NCBI GenBank assembly: GCA_037178975.1
Contig: JASJZH010000006.1
Location: 4,464,001-4,528,000 of the forward strand
Source: Oscheius tipulae
Lineage: Eukaryota > Nematoda > Chromadorea > Rhabditida > Rhabditidae
Length of the DNA stretch: 64,000 bases
Direction of reading: 5' to 3'
Within the stretch, counting starts at the first letter, position 1, and the number at the start of each line of letters is the position of its first letter. The position numbers were made by a program, and so were the translations under genes. Positions 38,021 through 49,810 of this stretch are shown one piece after another. Under the pieces are notes generated by a model. It ran no database searches. It saw only the letters and a program-made list of their open reading frames with translations, and was not told the origin of the DNA.

Positions 38021-40497
38021 CTATGCAGCAAATGGCAAATCAGGGTAGACCGTTTTGTTTTGTCGCAAAAGGTCTTGAAGCAGCGAAATATTGCGCATAG
38101 GGTGAAGATTGTCATAAGCCCAAAGTGGGAACTCGTCCAAGTTGAAAAGGTATGTTGCCCACGAGCACATGCTTAGAAGGGTTATTCCTGTGCATGCCAA
38201 TGTCACAAAGAATCCAGAAATGACCTGGACAAACAACAAATATGTATATATATGCAAAGTACAAGTTACCATGTCCTTGACTTGGACAATTCCAGCTCCA
38301 AAAACAATAGCATTAGGTGGAGTTGCAACTGGAAGGAGGAATGCGAACGATGATGCAACGGTCACGGGGAACATGTAGTATAACGGATTGGTGTCAAGAC
38401 CGCTGAAAAATGTGTTAACTGAAATGTTTCCAAAGTGTAATACCGTGCCAATTCAGCGACGATTGGAATGAAGATGGACGCAATGACAGTATTGGAACAA
38501 ATATTGGTCAGGACGACTGTAATGACGAGACATATGATCATAATGATGTGGAGAGGGAAGACACTAAGTCCTCGCATGATCTGACCAATTTCGTGAGACA
38601 GTTCAGATTCTTTGACTCCAGCAGCCAATGCAAAGCCACCTCCTAGCAGCAGTACTACACTCCAAGGGAAACGTTCCTGAATAGTGGGCCAATCAAGAAG
38701 AGAATCTCGAATGATATGATGTCCACGACGCTCTAAACTTAGCATGAGAGTCACTTATACTTTTCTTACTTCTAGATGTCAGGCACATTGGTTTCTTGTC
38801 AGGAATAACGAAAAGAAGAATGACCACAAAAATGGCACTTGTCGCATCAGTTACGTAACCATGCTTGAACAAGGCTCCAAATCCTGGCATAACCTGAGGA
38901 TCACGGAAGATCCACAGACTGAGAAGCAGTGTGAAGCACAGAGATACTGCAACCTGCAATTTTTCCAAAAGTTAGTAAAGCTGCAAAACCGGTTCTCACC
39001 TCGGAGAATGAAATGGGGTCAAGCCGTTCGTATTTGTCCGCCAGCTTTCTTGTCACTATTAGCGATCCTTTGGGAGCATCTCGCAAAAAAACAATACACA
39101 AAACAGCCCTGAAGGTTATATGACACGCAAGGGATTCCCTTACCAGCAAGCAATCAAACAGAACAAGGCCGGTGGGAAGGCGAAAGTGATCCAGGATAAG
39201 AAGTTGACTCCGGTGTCAGAATTCGGGAAAAGTCTGTTAATATTTTCTTTGCAAAGTATGAACGTTTTCAAACTTTTCAAGTTGACCAAGCAAGACCAGG
39301 TTCGAGGCGGTACCAGTAATTGTGGCGGATCCACCAATGTTTGCTGAGAAACATACAGATATCAGCAAACCTTTTGCCATTCTCAGTTCTCTTGGAGAAA
39401 AGAGGCCAGTCATATCCCTGTTTGCGAGTATTATTCGAGAAATGCATAAAACTAACTTTGGTGGTGCAATTTGTTCCTGAGGCAGTGAAAGACGTCTCAA
39501 ATCGACACTTCTTCTCCTGTTTTGAACAGACACCGATTCCGACAAAGCAGCTAATTCGTAAATTCTGCAAATTAGTTCTGATTTCTTGCAAGAAGTGTCA
39601 ATAACCTGTTGTTTTCTACCAGTTCCGTGATTACAGATTGTACAATGGGCACCATCAAGGCAGCCGTAGCCGTATTAGAAATCCACATACTGAACAAATA
39701 TGATAGGCAGAGTGAACAGCATACCTAAGAAAACCCGTGACTCCCATGAATCCTGCCATAATCCATTTTGGTTGGGATCCCACTAACTTCAGCACTAATA
39801 AAGCTATTCTTGTATGTAGTTCTGATTTTTCTACAGCAACTGCGACCATAAGACCTCCGATAAACAAAAAAGATGTGTCCTGAAAAATTTCTGTTAGTAG
39901 TTATCTAAACTTACCGGCAGATATGCTGCAGCGACATCCTCACTCTTCATTATTTCAAAAAAGGGAAAAGCGACCATAGGAACAAGGGCAGTAATGGCAA
40001 GAGGAAGGGTCTAAAAGCCATTGGCAGGAAAGTACTCTGATTCACCTCGAAAACCCAGTAAGATCCCATGATGGCGACGACGTAGGCACATTTGGCTTGT
40101 TTCTAAATGTTGATCTGTGTAAGAGAAAAAGTTTGTTTTACCTCGTGATTGGGGAAGAAAAGGAGCAAAGGAAGGGCGAGAATTGGAGCTCCGCTCAACA
40201 CAATACTCTGGCGGTAATCGGACAGAAATCCGACTATGCCTCTGGAAACCATTACTATCAGTTGCTGTTGTTACAGATCGAATTAGCCAACAAGGCAAAC
40301 GGTGGTCTCATGACAGGGAAGTCAAGACTCTTGCTACTAGTCTTTGACCAAAATGTGATCTTCGTTATTATTTAAAGCGGATAAACAAACCTTTTCTTTC
40401 CCATGGCGAAACTATAAATGTAGCGGAAGAGATCTTCGACAATAATGTGCTTCCAATAGTATTCGGCAGTAACTGCGAACGGTTCTCCCTGTGACAT
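38021..40497 (-). CDS. nac-1: SLC13-type sodium-coupled dicarboxylate transporter
   Basis: ATG at 40497; stop complement 38021-38023. Exon 1 encodes [20 protein letters not shown] ending at MGKKR; the next exon begins [23 protein letters not shown]13 hallmarks: the hydrophobic block [40 protein letters not shown]; the [13 protein letters not shown] sodium/substrate motif; and the second-repeat motif [16 protein letters not shown]. The remaining helices and C-terminus ([11 protein letters not shown]) follow. Known role: uptake of citrate/succinate-type intermediates across the plasma membrane (Indy family, linked to metabolism and lifespan). C. elegans has three nac genes; I choose nac-1 because, as I recall, nac-1 (F31F6.6) sits beside daf-6 and flp-8, which are also in this window. 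Confidence 0.85.
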
Positions 40498-42016
40498 GGT
40501 AGTAAGTTAAAATAGACACAACAAAGATATAAACAGATGAGTGTTGGGAATCAATGAACACTAGGGGTTAAAGTGCTGATAACTAGTTAAGAAGAATATT
40601 AGAATAAGGTGTCAACAGACGCCGTGATGGATTGAAAAAAAACGAAAACAGCAAATCTGTCAATTCATATTTCATTTATTATCCGACTGTGTGTACCTTA
40701 AACACGAAACATTTCCAAGTTTCGCGTCAACATCTAAAGTAAGATGGTTTTTTGGAACTTATTCATCTTTCATAGAAATGAGAAATGGCTGTGAATAAAG
40801 AAAAGAAGGGATTTACGGCTGCGAGACAATGAATGGGAGACGTTCAAATGAAAGACGAAATGATAGTTTAGGCGTCTGATGGTTTTTGTCTTGACTGACA
40901 GGCAACGTAATTGTTCACATATGGGGGATGCAAGGTTCAAAGCACATAACTTGACAGACTCGGTAGAGGAGCCAGCGAAATACTGAGAAAAGTGCTCTGA
41001 TTTTCAGATGCGTTTTTCGCGGTGATCCATCATAGGACGTCGTACGACCATACATCAAAATACAGTGTGCGGTTCCTTATCATTACAAATCTTTTCTGGA
41101 AAAAAGTTCATGGTGTAACCTAGAAGTGTCCAAATGAGTCTGGGTAATATATGTACTCTATTAAATATCGGTTGCAAAGTGAACATGTGGTACTTGATGG
41201 ATTAAACTCGAATTTGTCAAAGCCAAAAACATATTCCTCATTCCGCAACTAAAGTACAAGAAGAATTGTTGTTCATTACTGCGAGTTCTTTCGTTGTTTC
41301 AGGAATCTAGTGAGATGGCGTCATTTTGAAAACAATAATCTATCGTCCTGTATCAGTTGAAGAGAGCGATGAGATGGCGGTGCGCAGAAAGAGATCTGAA
41401 AATCACCCTTAAGCGACTAAAGCAGACACACTTTTGCGCGACAATTTATGTTGGCTCATTTCACCGTAGCAGGTTCTCAAGTTCTGATAGACTTCGCGTG
41501 TTTATTGTGTCTGATGAAGGAGAAAGGTAAATAATGTTTTGGAGAAATAAGAAACAGCAGTAAGAAGAGATGAGTCAAAGTTACACAGAGCTGACCTGCC
41601 CGGAATGAAGACATCTCCGACAATGGACTGTAGCGACGTGTTGTAAATCATATACAGACACACTTATCTACGCCTCGAGGTCGGTCAACTGATGTATATA
41701 TTGTTACGGTCAACTCTGGGATAAATGTATTGAATGTACAGCTGTTTACATTGTGAAACTTGAAGGGTAGACTAGACAGTTAGGCCACTCCCGTTTTTCC
41801 TCTTTTAGAACTGAAAGATCTGTGCCAATTTTGGAATACATAAAAATCATTAACAACAACTTTTGATATTGCGAGCATCACGAAATCCCTTAAGAAGTCT
41901 ATAGTTCATTCAAAGACTGAAGAAGTTTCAGAGAGCTAATTGGGCCGCAAAGTGAATGGATGCCGATAAACGAAAGCGGCGGGCTGTTCCCTCCACGGAG
42001 TTTCTTCCGATCCAGC
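40498..42016. other. Intergenic region upstream of nac-1
   Basis: 1.5 kb without any supportable exon on either strand. Presumed to contain the promoter of the minus-strand nac-1/lipase run. Nothing further recognised. Confidence 0.5.
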
Positions 42017-42088
42017 GGCCGAGTGGTCTAGTGGTATGATTCTCGCTTAGGGTGCGAGAGGTCCCGGGATCGATCCCCGGCTCGGCCC
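42017..42088 (+). tRNA. tRNA-Pro (anticodon AGG)
   Basis: Full cloverleaf in 72 nt. Acceptor stem GGCCGAG pairs with CTCGGCC (42081-42087), discriminator C. The D arm contains TGGTCTAGTGGTA. Anticodon stem CTCGC/GCGAG encloses the loop TTAGGGT with AGG at 42049-42051. The T stem CCGGG/CCCGG encloses loop ATCGATC, where the usual T54 is A. No intron and no encoded CCA. It stands alone in the intergenic space upstream of the F-box gene. Confidence 0.96.
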
Positions 42089-43310
42089 GATATTTTGCTT
42101 AATTTTTGCTTTTACGTTTTGTTTCTACTCTTTAAATTGTCAAAAATTTGGTGGTGCGCATTTGTTTCACGGTAACATTGGCTACTGGGGATTTCAGAAA
42201 GCAATAAGAAAACAACAGTAGAACGCTGGTTTTTCTGTTCCACTGTGCGATGTTCTGACAAGCGAACTCTTTCATCAGCTTTTAAACGTTTGAACTTCTA
42301 TGCATTCTCTTTATTATGGACGGGCATCTTGTCGTCTTCCCGAGCTTTTACCGCTTATCATTAAAGTTTGTTCAAGGCTGTGCTGTTTTTAAGGAGGTGT
42401 TTTCCTTGAAAAGAACCGGTTATGAAGTGATACTTTTTGCAGATTTCGGCGAAAAGACATTGACGTTCCTACGTCTAATGATCGCTTCCTGAGATGTGAT
42501 TACAAACGGGAAACGTTTTCCTGCCACACATTGAGTTGGTTCACTATTGCATCATTGCCATCGTTTCACACTAGTCTTTTAAAGGGGGCTCTTGCAAGAA
42601 CTACTTTTTGATTCCGTTCACAGTCATCCCGCAACCCCATAAGTCGGAACACCAACGACTCTGTGACCATAAACGTGACCAGCCCCTATCTACCGGGCTG
42701 TTTTCGTCCCCACGTGTTTTTGTTCTGTGACGCTTCTTTCGGTGCTATCAAATAATCGTTGTTGGTTTCAGTTTCGCCACACTCTCGTTACAACAGCTAT
42801 GTACGATCATCTCGCGGAAATGTAAGCGTATTTTTGTTAAAATCTCGTTAAAGCGGATGTGCAGCTTACTCCCAAGCGTCCAAAGTTGGTGTGCATAGTT
42901 AAAAAAAGTATGCGGGAACGACCAAAATTTCGGCAAGTTGGGTTTTCTACAGCGTTTTCGATGTTTTGCGATCTCTTATGATGTTCATTGTGATGAGCGT
43001 GTCAAAACTAGTTAGAATACACCAACGTTAAACGTAAATAGTCCGGGATGGAAAGTAGCGTTTTTGGGTGGTCTGTGCATTTTCGCGACTCGTTTTTTAT
43101 TCATTTGAAGTGTTTCTTGATTGTGATAGGTTCATGCTATAGTAGCGTAGAGTATTTTTTTATTTTTTTTTGGCAAAAATGGTCACGCACAGGCCTACTA
43201 CACAATTGACCGAAAATCCGAAAGTTTTCAAATAAAAATGTTTTAAATTGCCGCGCGAAATACAGTAAAATCGCGCCAAAACGTTTCTTAGCTGCACACT
43301 CGCTTCAACA
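42089..43310. other. Intergenic region between tRNA-Pro and the F-box gene
   Basis: 1.2 kb of AT-rich sequence. The stretch around 43180-43285 has GCGCG/CGCGCC-bearing non-coding sequence. A first exon of the F-box gene may be hidden here, because that gene's first supported exon begins at an acceptor rather than at an ATG. Confidence 0.45.
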
Positions 43311-44820
43311 GTGATATTCAGTGTTTACGATGAAGAACGGAAAGAAATTGAACATCATAAGCTAGCAGAGCGACTTTTTGGCAAGACGTTTCTTGATGCC
43401 CCACCACAATGGCTTCAAGATCAAGTCAGACCGACAAGGATGCCGATTGTAAAAGAAATAGAAACAATGGAAGCTGATTTAGCTGATTCGTTCGCTTTTT
43501 TGGAGCTTCCAGGTGAAATTATCCCTCATGTAGGTCCCTCACATCACGGCACCTATTAAAACATAGATCCTTCAACATCTCCCATGTTCAACAGTTGACA
43601 ATCTGAAGATAGCGAACAAAGAATGCTACAGGACAGTTCAATTAAATTGGAAATATCTTGACAGACACACCATTCACGAGTTTGCAATCAGTAGAAAGAC
43701 ACCAGATGTGGATACGAAGAGGTTCTTAGGAATCAAGGTAGGTCTCTCATTCCAGGCAAAACATTCTGACTAGGTTCCATTGGGAAGATCCGTTCTCGAC
43801 GAACAAGAAGTATTGAACTTCTCAATTGAATGCGGCTCCGATACAACCTACTGGTGGAACTATTGTTTGAGGGAAGTAGGAACAGGCGAGTATCCAACAG
43901 ATCGAGTCAGCCCTGTCTCATGGAAACGTAAGTCAGATTTTCTAGTAGCAAAACAATGGTTGTTCAGGGATAAATTGTGCACCACCTGTATGGGACCTAC
44001 AATCCGCACTGGAGCGGCATTGCATGTTCTTCTTCCATCAATGCAAGGTGGAAAACCTCATTTTTGTAAGAATGTTTTTGTAATCTCTTGATAGCCGACT
44101 TTAGGAAGATGTAACAGAGGCCGATAGCGAAATTATTACTGACTGTCTTCGGCGGTCCATGTTGCAAGTTCACAGAATAACTCTACTTTTCCGTGATAAA
44201 GCTTTCACTGAAAAGCATGCAGAGCTAATAACAGCATCCAGTGAGCTTTTTACGACACTGATTGGATAGCTTTTTCAGAGGCTCAGCAAGTTACTATCGA
44301 GCTACTGAACCAACCCATTCCTCCTGTACTCTGGACCTCGAAAGTTGTGCTTGGAGTGAGTTTTGCAGGAGCTAACAGTTTTCCATCTTCAGGCAGAATT
44401 CATCCGAGTTCGTGGATTCACAAAGTGCTTGGAATTAACAGACGACGTTTTGTTGAGATTTCAAGCTAAAAGAATCCACTTGTTTGGAGAGACCAATATC
44501 ACTACTCGTGGTTTGAAGGCAGTCATTGATGTAAATCAGTTCAATCATCCGCAAAACATTCATTCCAGCGATGGATGTCAACCACATCCGAGCTTATTTC
44601 CTTCTATTTGATCAACGACATCCCGCACGAAGATCTGAAAAGACACTTGAATCCTTTTCTTCAGAACAAAACAGACAGGATGCGACAGTTCAGCAGGAAA
44701 ACTGACGGAGAGTCCATGTATATCGGAATTGACAAAAATCTTTTCGCCCTCAGCAAATCTCCACGGCTGGACGAGAATCCAGAGTGTGAAATGAAATACC
44801 TCGGTGGTCTTAAGCTCTAG
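43311..44820 (+). CDS. F-box protein with nematode F-box-associated domain
   Basis: The first supported exon follows a TTCAACAG acceptor at 43303-43310; there is no in-frame ATG at its start, so either an upstream exon is missing or translation begins at the internal ATG at 43440. A charged N-terminus leads to an F-box: FAFLELPGEIIPH joined to VVDNLKIANKECYRT and QLNWKYLDRH, the pattern that binds Skp1. This join uses the donor G/GTCCCT after CATGTAG. C-terminal exons give the FBA_2-like region (LLRFQAKRIHLFGETNITTR, VIDRWMSTTSELISF, LINDIPHEDLKRHLNPF) and end GGLKL* at 44820. Likely role: substrate adaptor of an SCF ubiquitin ligase, from a family that expands and diverges rapidly in nematodes. 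No one-to-one orthologue is proposed. Confidence 0.7.
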
Positions 44821-45610
44821 CTTTTGCCTTTTGTATGTGTTTGTATGTATTGAAATGAAATATAATGTCTCATCAAAATTTCATTTTACCATACTTTAAA
44901 CCTCAAAAGCATCTACTAGTCCGATTGCTGAGAAAGAGTCGTTCAGCTTATCGTTTCTGTTTGACGCCCCTTTTTAATATTAAACAAATGTCAATCCAGT
45001 TGTTTCAGTGACTCCGGCTTTCGCTTGGCGGAAGGGCGCCAGATGGCTCTCATATACTTTTTCTATACCCTTTTTCTAACATCGTCCACCCCCGTTGAAC
45101 AACTGCCTGCCTAGTGTGATCAGCATGTCTCTGGAAAAGTCATACAAAAAGTTCAACAGGAAAAGCTAGTTTTTGAATCTTATCCGCTACTTCCAAGTTC
45201 CGGTGCAAATGATTTCTGCAGTAAAACGGAGCGGAGCCAGCATTTAAAGCAATCACTTCATCATAAGCAGTTCACAAGTCTCTATAGGCCGTATTAAACA
45301 ACATTCTCCATATTTCCAAGGTTTTGTTATTTAATGTTTTGAGGAGGAGGCAAGAACGCCTCAGAAACGTTCGCAAGTGCAGCCGCAAAGCCAACCCTTC
45401 ATCGCGTGATAAAAACACTCCCGGAAGCTTTACAGCATTGCGATATGCTGGACCATTTTCTGGAACAGACGGGACGGCACACCCTCCGTCTGGTTCTCAT
45501 CCCGGTCACCATTTAAGCCCCTCCATTAGCAAGTTTTGCCATTGTACCGTACGTGTTTTATGCCTCGAGGACTCGTACTCTTCCTCATTTTTCGTACTTG
45601 TTTCGTTCAG
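44821..45610. other. Upstream region of the troponin I gene
   Basis: Nearly 800 bp without supportable exons. It ends in the TTTCGTTCAG acceptor (45601-45610) that abuts the troponin I ATG directly. The string GCGGAGCCAG near 45232-45241 is shared with the region just upstream of rig-3. Confidence 0.5.
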
Positions 45611-46551
45611 ATGGCTGACGTTGCTGTTGACAAGGCCGCTGAACGCGAGGCCAAGAAGGCCGAAGTTCGTCGTCGCCTTGAAGAGGCTGGAAGCAAGGGT
45701 AAGAAGGCCAAGAAGGGTTTTCTGACTCCTGAGAGAAAGAAGAAGCTGAGAGTAAGTATTTATTGCGGTTGAACTAAATGTTTTGATTAGAAACTTCTTA
45801 TGGTGAAAGCCGCCGAAGACCTTAAGAGACAACAACTGGAGAAGGAGAAGGACAGACAGCGCATCCTCACCGAGCGTACCATTCCTCTTCCCGACATTGA
45901 CAGCGTCGATGACAAGGGTGAGAAATTCTCCAGGTAAAATACAGTTTTGGTTACAGCTAAGCTCGAGGCCATCTTCAAGGATCTCGAGTCTCGTGTTTAC
46001 CAACTCGAAAGCGACAAATGGGACATCAACCGAACTGTAGGACAGCGTGATTCCGACATCAATGCTCTTACCATTGAAGTCAACGATCTACGCGGAAAAT
46101 AGTATGATGAAATACGTATTGATCAAAATGTTTCCTTCAGTGTAAAGCCCACTCTTAAGAAGGTTTCTAAGTACGACAACAAATTCAAGCAGGCTGGAGC
46201 TGCCCCTAAGGGAGACAAACAGAACTTCCGTGCTTCTCTCAAGGTTGTGAAGAAGGATGTCATGGACGAGATCATGAACGCCGTAAGTCATCACTGATCA
46301 CAATACCAATGTACAATTCTCAGAAGAAAGAAGAGGATAAGCCCGACTGGAGCAAGAAGAACAGAGAGGATAAGGAAGAGACCAAGGAGCAGAAGGAGGA
46401 GGCCAAGCCGACCGAGGCCGAAGTAGCTGAGGAGGAGCCTGAAGCTGAATCCGAGCCTCGTAAAATATCGGCTCTACTAGAAAAACTGTTTTTGTTTTCA
46501 GAAGTAGAGGAGGGTGACGAAGAGGGAGACGAAGAGGAGGAGGACCAATAG
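45611..46551 (+). CDS. Troponin I
   Basis: ATG at 45611 is immediately after a TTTCGTTCAG acceptor (spliced leader or 5' UTR intron). Five to six exons; stop TAG 46549-46551; poly(A) signal AATAAA 46579-46584. The protein begins [20 protein letters not shown]. It has the conserved TnI segment [20 protein letters not shown] and [20 protein letters not shown], a helix that pairs with TnT ([20 protein letters not shown]), the inhibitory/C-terminal region ([20 protein letters not shown] ... [11 protein letters not shown]), and an acidic Glu/Lys-rich tail ending [14 protein letters not shown], as known for invertebrate TnI. It inhibits actomyosin in relaxed muscle as part of the troponin complex on thin filaments. 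C. elegans has several paralogues, two X-linked (unc-27, tni-1); I cannot tell which this is. Confidence 0.95.
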
Positions 46552-47218
46552 ACCTGCTAAGAATTTCACAAATGCTTCAATAAACGTTGGGTTTTGAAAT
46601 TTATTCACAGACAGCTAATGAGCACATGACTAGTGAAGCAGATAATGACTTTTTGGGCTTTCTTGATTATGTGGGGGCCAGCCCTCTTTTTGGATTTTTA
46701 CATTTTTCGATCACTGCTTATAATCTATAGACAATAAATGAGATTATACGGCAAAAATGGGAGTGCAATTTATTGAATATCATATGGTTGATCAACAACC
46801 TTCTTGACCCATTGTTTCGGTGAAGAAAACAGACAAAGATTCCAAAGCAATGAGTCAGGAGCTTTCCTTAAGAGGATCAACCCCTATAAATAACGCTAAA
46901 AGGGGGTTATTGCAGGCGAGCCAAGTGATTATTGTACTACAAGGCACGAAAAACCTGCTTCTTCGTTGAGCAGTGTTACACAGCCAGTCAAAAAAGCGAT
47001 TTTCTACCATCGATATGCAAGTTGAGTAAGAGAAACCCGAGTGTGTGTACCCTGAAACAAACTGTTTATAAGGGTTACTTCGAAAGCAAACCAATTGAAG
47101 ACTGAATCAATTCCTGAATCCAAGTCATGCGAGATTGTGGAAGAAGTTGAGGCTAGAGACTCATGTGAAGAATAGAGCTGTCTGAAACTGCTTGTTTTAA
47201 ACAAACAACATAGTTTGC
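46552..47218. other. 3' region between troponin I and the PARN gene
   Basis: Tail-to-tail space between two convergent genes, with the troponin I poly(A) signal. Minus-strand frames at 46855-47204 look like downstream non-coding sequence of the PARN gene. Confidence 0.5.
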
Positions 47219-49810
47219 CTACCGAGGACTGGGCGACCTGTAAGGACTACTATAGCTCGAATACGGAGAAGACTCCAGTTGAATGACGTTATAGCTGCTT
47301 CGAGAAAGTAGAAAGTTGTAGACACGGCGAGCTCTGAACGATTTTGGGTTATTTCTTAAAGAAGTAAGCTTACGTCGTGTCGGTGTTACTGGCGATGCGA
47401 ATGTAGTTCTTTTCTACTTTGATATCACATCTCCAAGTTCCGAATTTTTGTTTCAACTCCTGCTGCAGAGTTTGTACTGAGCTGTCTTCGTTGAGAGTTA
47501 GTGATACTTCGGTGGGCTTTCGTGTTGGAGGATCTTCGCCCATCTGAACATAGCCTGTGAGAAATAAGGTTTGAGGGTTCTCACCAGATTCAAGTATGGA
47601 ATTCCAAGAAGGGGTACCGGTACTCTGTTTGCCAAAGAGCAGACAACATCAATCAGATACTTGAAATCGTGACGAGGACCAGAATCTACCGAGTGCCTAG
47701 AGCAATTGTACCATATAATTAATTAATGCCTGTTTGTATCAACAACCTTTCTCCCAAAAATCTTGGCGTGTCAAACAACTCACATTGGTTTAGCAACCAG
47801 ATGTGCCAGGTCAACAAAGATCTTGCCAGTCGTAGTCGCATCGAAACCAGCGTTATGGTAGTTTTTCTTGCGTCTCAGCGGATGAGCCATCTTGTACTCG
47901 ACTTTCGGAACGCAGGCTTCTGATGCAGTGCTGTTGAAGAAGTTTCCCAGATTCTCTAGCCGGTAGGACATCACTCCAAACCATGACAGCTTCTGTAAAA
48001 CAAAAAAGTAATGTGAATCAACTTCAGGCCTACGTGTGTACATTCCTCCGCCAGATGTTTCGTATCGATGTACACGGGAAAAACTGCTTGAATGGCCTCC
48101 TTGAACTGCTCGTACGTCTCTGAAAATAAGTGTGATAATATTGATGTTGCTGTTTTGCTAAGTAATAAGATTTAGCATATTTTTTGGTATGCGGTCACTA
48201 GTCTAGATCCCAATTCAATTTTTTCAAAGTTTGCCCCCTTGACTGAGTAGAAGCCGTATCGCGCCACGGACACACATGTGTAAACAGCCGGGCGAAGATC
48301 AGTGGCGATAATGAAAACATCGGGAACATTGTAAAGAGGACTTTCTCACCTGGTAAATTGGCGATAAAGTAGTGATACAAGTACATCAAATCATGGAGAC
48401 CGTTGTGACCGACTAGGGGAAGCTTTTTCTCAATTATGGCCATCACCACTTCAGAAACTCCCATCAGTTCTCGGCGGATTCTAAACTCCAGTTTTTGACT
48501 TTTTTTTCCAATTGTTTGCACCTTTCCAGAAGACCCTCCTTTATCTGTATTAGTTCTCTTTTGGTCAGCCTCGACGAATCGCATTCGATCTGCAAATAAC
48601 GCTGATAAGACAACTACAAAAATACAGGAACTGTCGAAGAAAAATAACTTACGAAATTTTCGTGAATCCGCATTCGAACTCCGGGAATAACACAGTACAA
48701 CTTGTAAAGAAGAACAGCCTTCTGCAAGCCGCTAAGGTTTTCTCTGTCAATGTTCACGAAGAATGGGTCAAAGTATCGGCTAGCGGCTCCTTCAGATCCA
48801 GTGGACTTTCGACGGTACCTTAAGGTCTCGCTTGAAAAAAAAAATTTTAGATTACCGAGCAAGCCGATGGTAGACAGTTTGCTGTACGCGATTCACAGCT
48901 TCTCTCATTTGAAGACCGAAAGTACTGAATTTGAAACCATTGAAGCTTCTAGCACATTGTTTTCGGACAGATGAATGTTACAGTTTTAGTAATAACTTGT
49001 AACAGATGATGCCATTTCAAGCCGATCAAATGGTCAGAGCGGGTTCCGACTTCCAAAAAAACACGGCAAACTGGGAGCGCATGAACCGAAAATGCAAACT
49101 GGACAATGGCGCGCTCTGCGGCAAATCTATCAGGAATATTTTTTAGTTTTATAGCAATTACAAGCTTTTGTAAAGTCAGAAAGTCATACAAACAAAAAAA
49201 AGACTTACTCAAGTCCATCGTAAAAGTCTATCATTTTCTCCATCACCTTGTCTAGCTCATCGAGATTTAAATGCGACACTCCGTGGGTCACAAACTGGAA
49301 AAGAACATCAGTATGAAATGGAAAATAGATTACGTCGTTCAAGTCGAACCCATGGCTTTTCAAGAAGAGCAAGGAAGAGACGGAAAAATCGAAGTCTTGC
49401 TTCTGTAGGCCCTGTTTATACAGATTAATGCTGTATGAATGTATATTGTACCTGAAACCATAATGAAACTAGGTTTCAATCGACATACTTGGCAGGGTCC
49501 GATGTGTTGGTGAAGAAGGCCAGGCCCAACTGTACGGGAGGGAACCTTGCTATGGAATATCGTAGTTTTTCATATCTAAAACAAAAAGTGAACGTAAATA
49601 CCAAAATACCTACCTTTCACTGGGAAAGTCAAAGAGTGAACATTTGTACTTGGTTTCTTCAACATCAAGTCCAAGGAACTCAACGTCGAGAGCTGAAAGT
49701 TTACATGCATAAAAGTTTTAATAGGAGTACTTACCTACAAACGAAGCATTTTGCACAACTTTTTCAATATCGGTATATACGGATTTGAAGTTAGCACATT
49801 TTATTTCCAT
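47219..49810 (-). CDS. parn-1: PARN-type poly(A)-specific ribonuclease
   Basis: ATG at 49810, 10 nt after a GTTTCAG acceptor. N-terminus MEIKCANFKSVYTDIEKVVQ matches the PARN family. All DEDDh nuclease motifs are visible: ALDVEFLGL (Asp and Glu of motif I), VGHNGLHDLMYLYHYF (motif II Asp), VYIDTKHLAE, and YHNAGFDATTTGKIF (His and Asp of motif III). The middle part (FNGFKFSTFGLQMREAVNRV) corresponds to the segment after the R3H-like insertion, which seems reduced here. The C-terminal RRM-like domain is present (VSLTLNEDSSVQTLQQELKQ ... YIRIASN), followed by a Ser/Tyr/Pro-rich tail ending YRSPSPR* at 47219-47221. In C. elegans, PARN-1 trims piRNA 3' ends; in other animals PARN shortens poly(A) and matures small RNAs. 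The gene symbol is by family; exon borders around 48840-49130 are uncertain. Confidence 0.85.

Noticed and set aside
45324..45725. 133-codon frame overlapping the troponin I start
   Set aside because: Shadow of the troponin I first exon in another frame plus upstream sequence.
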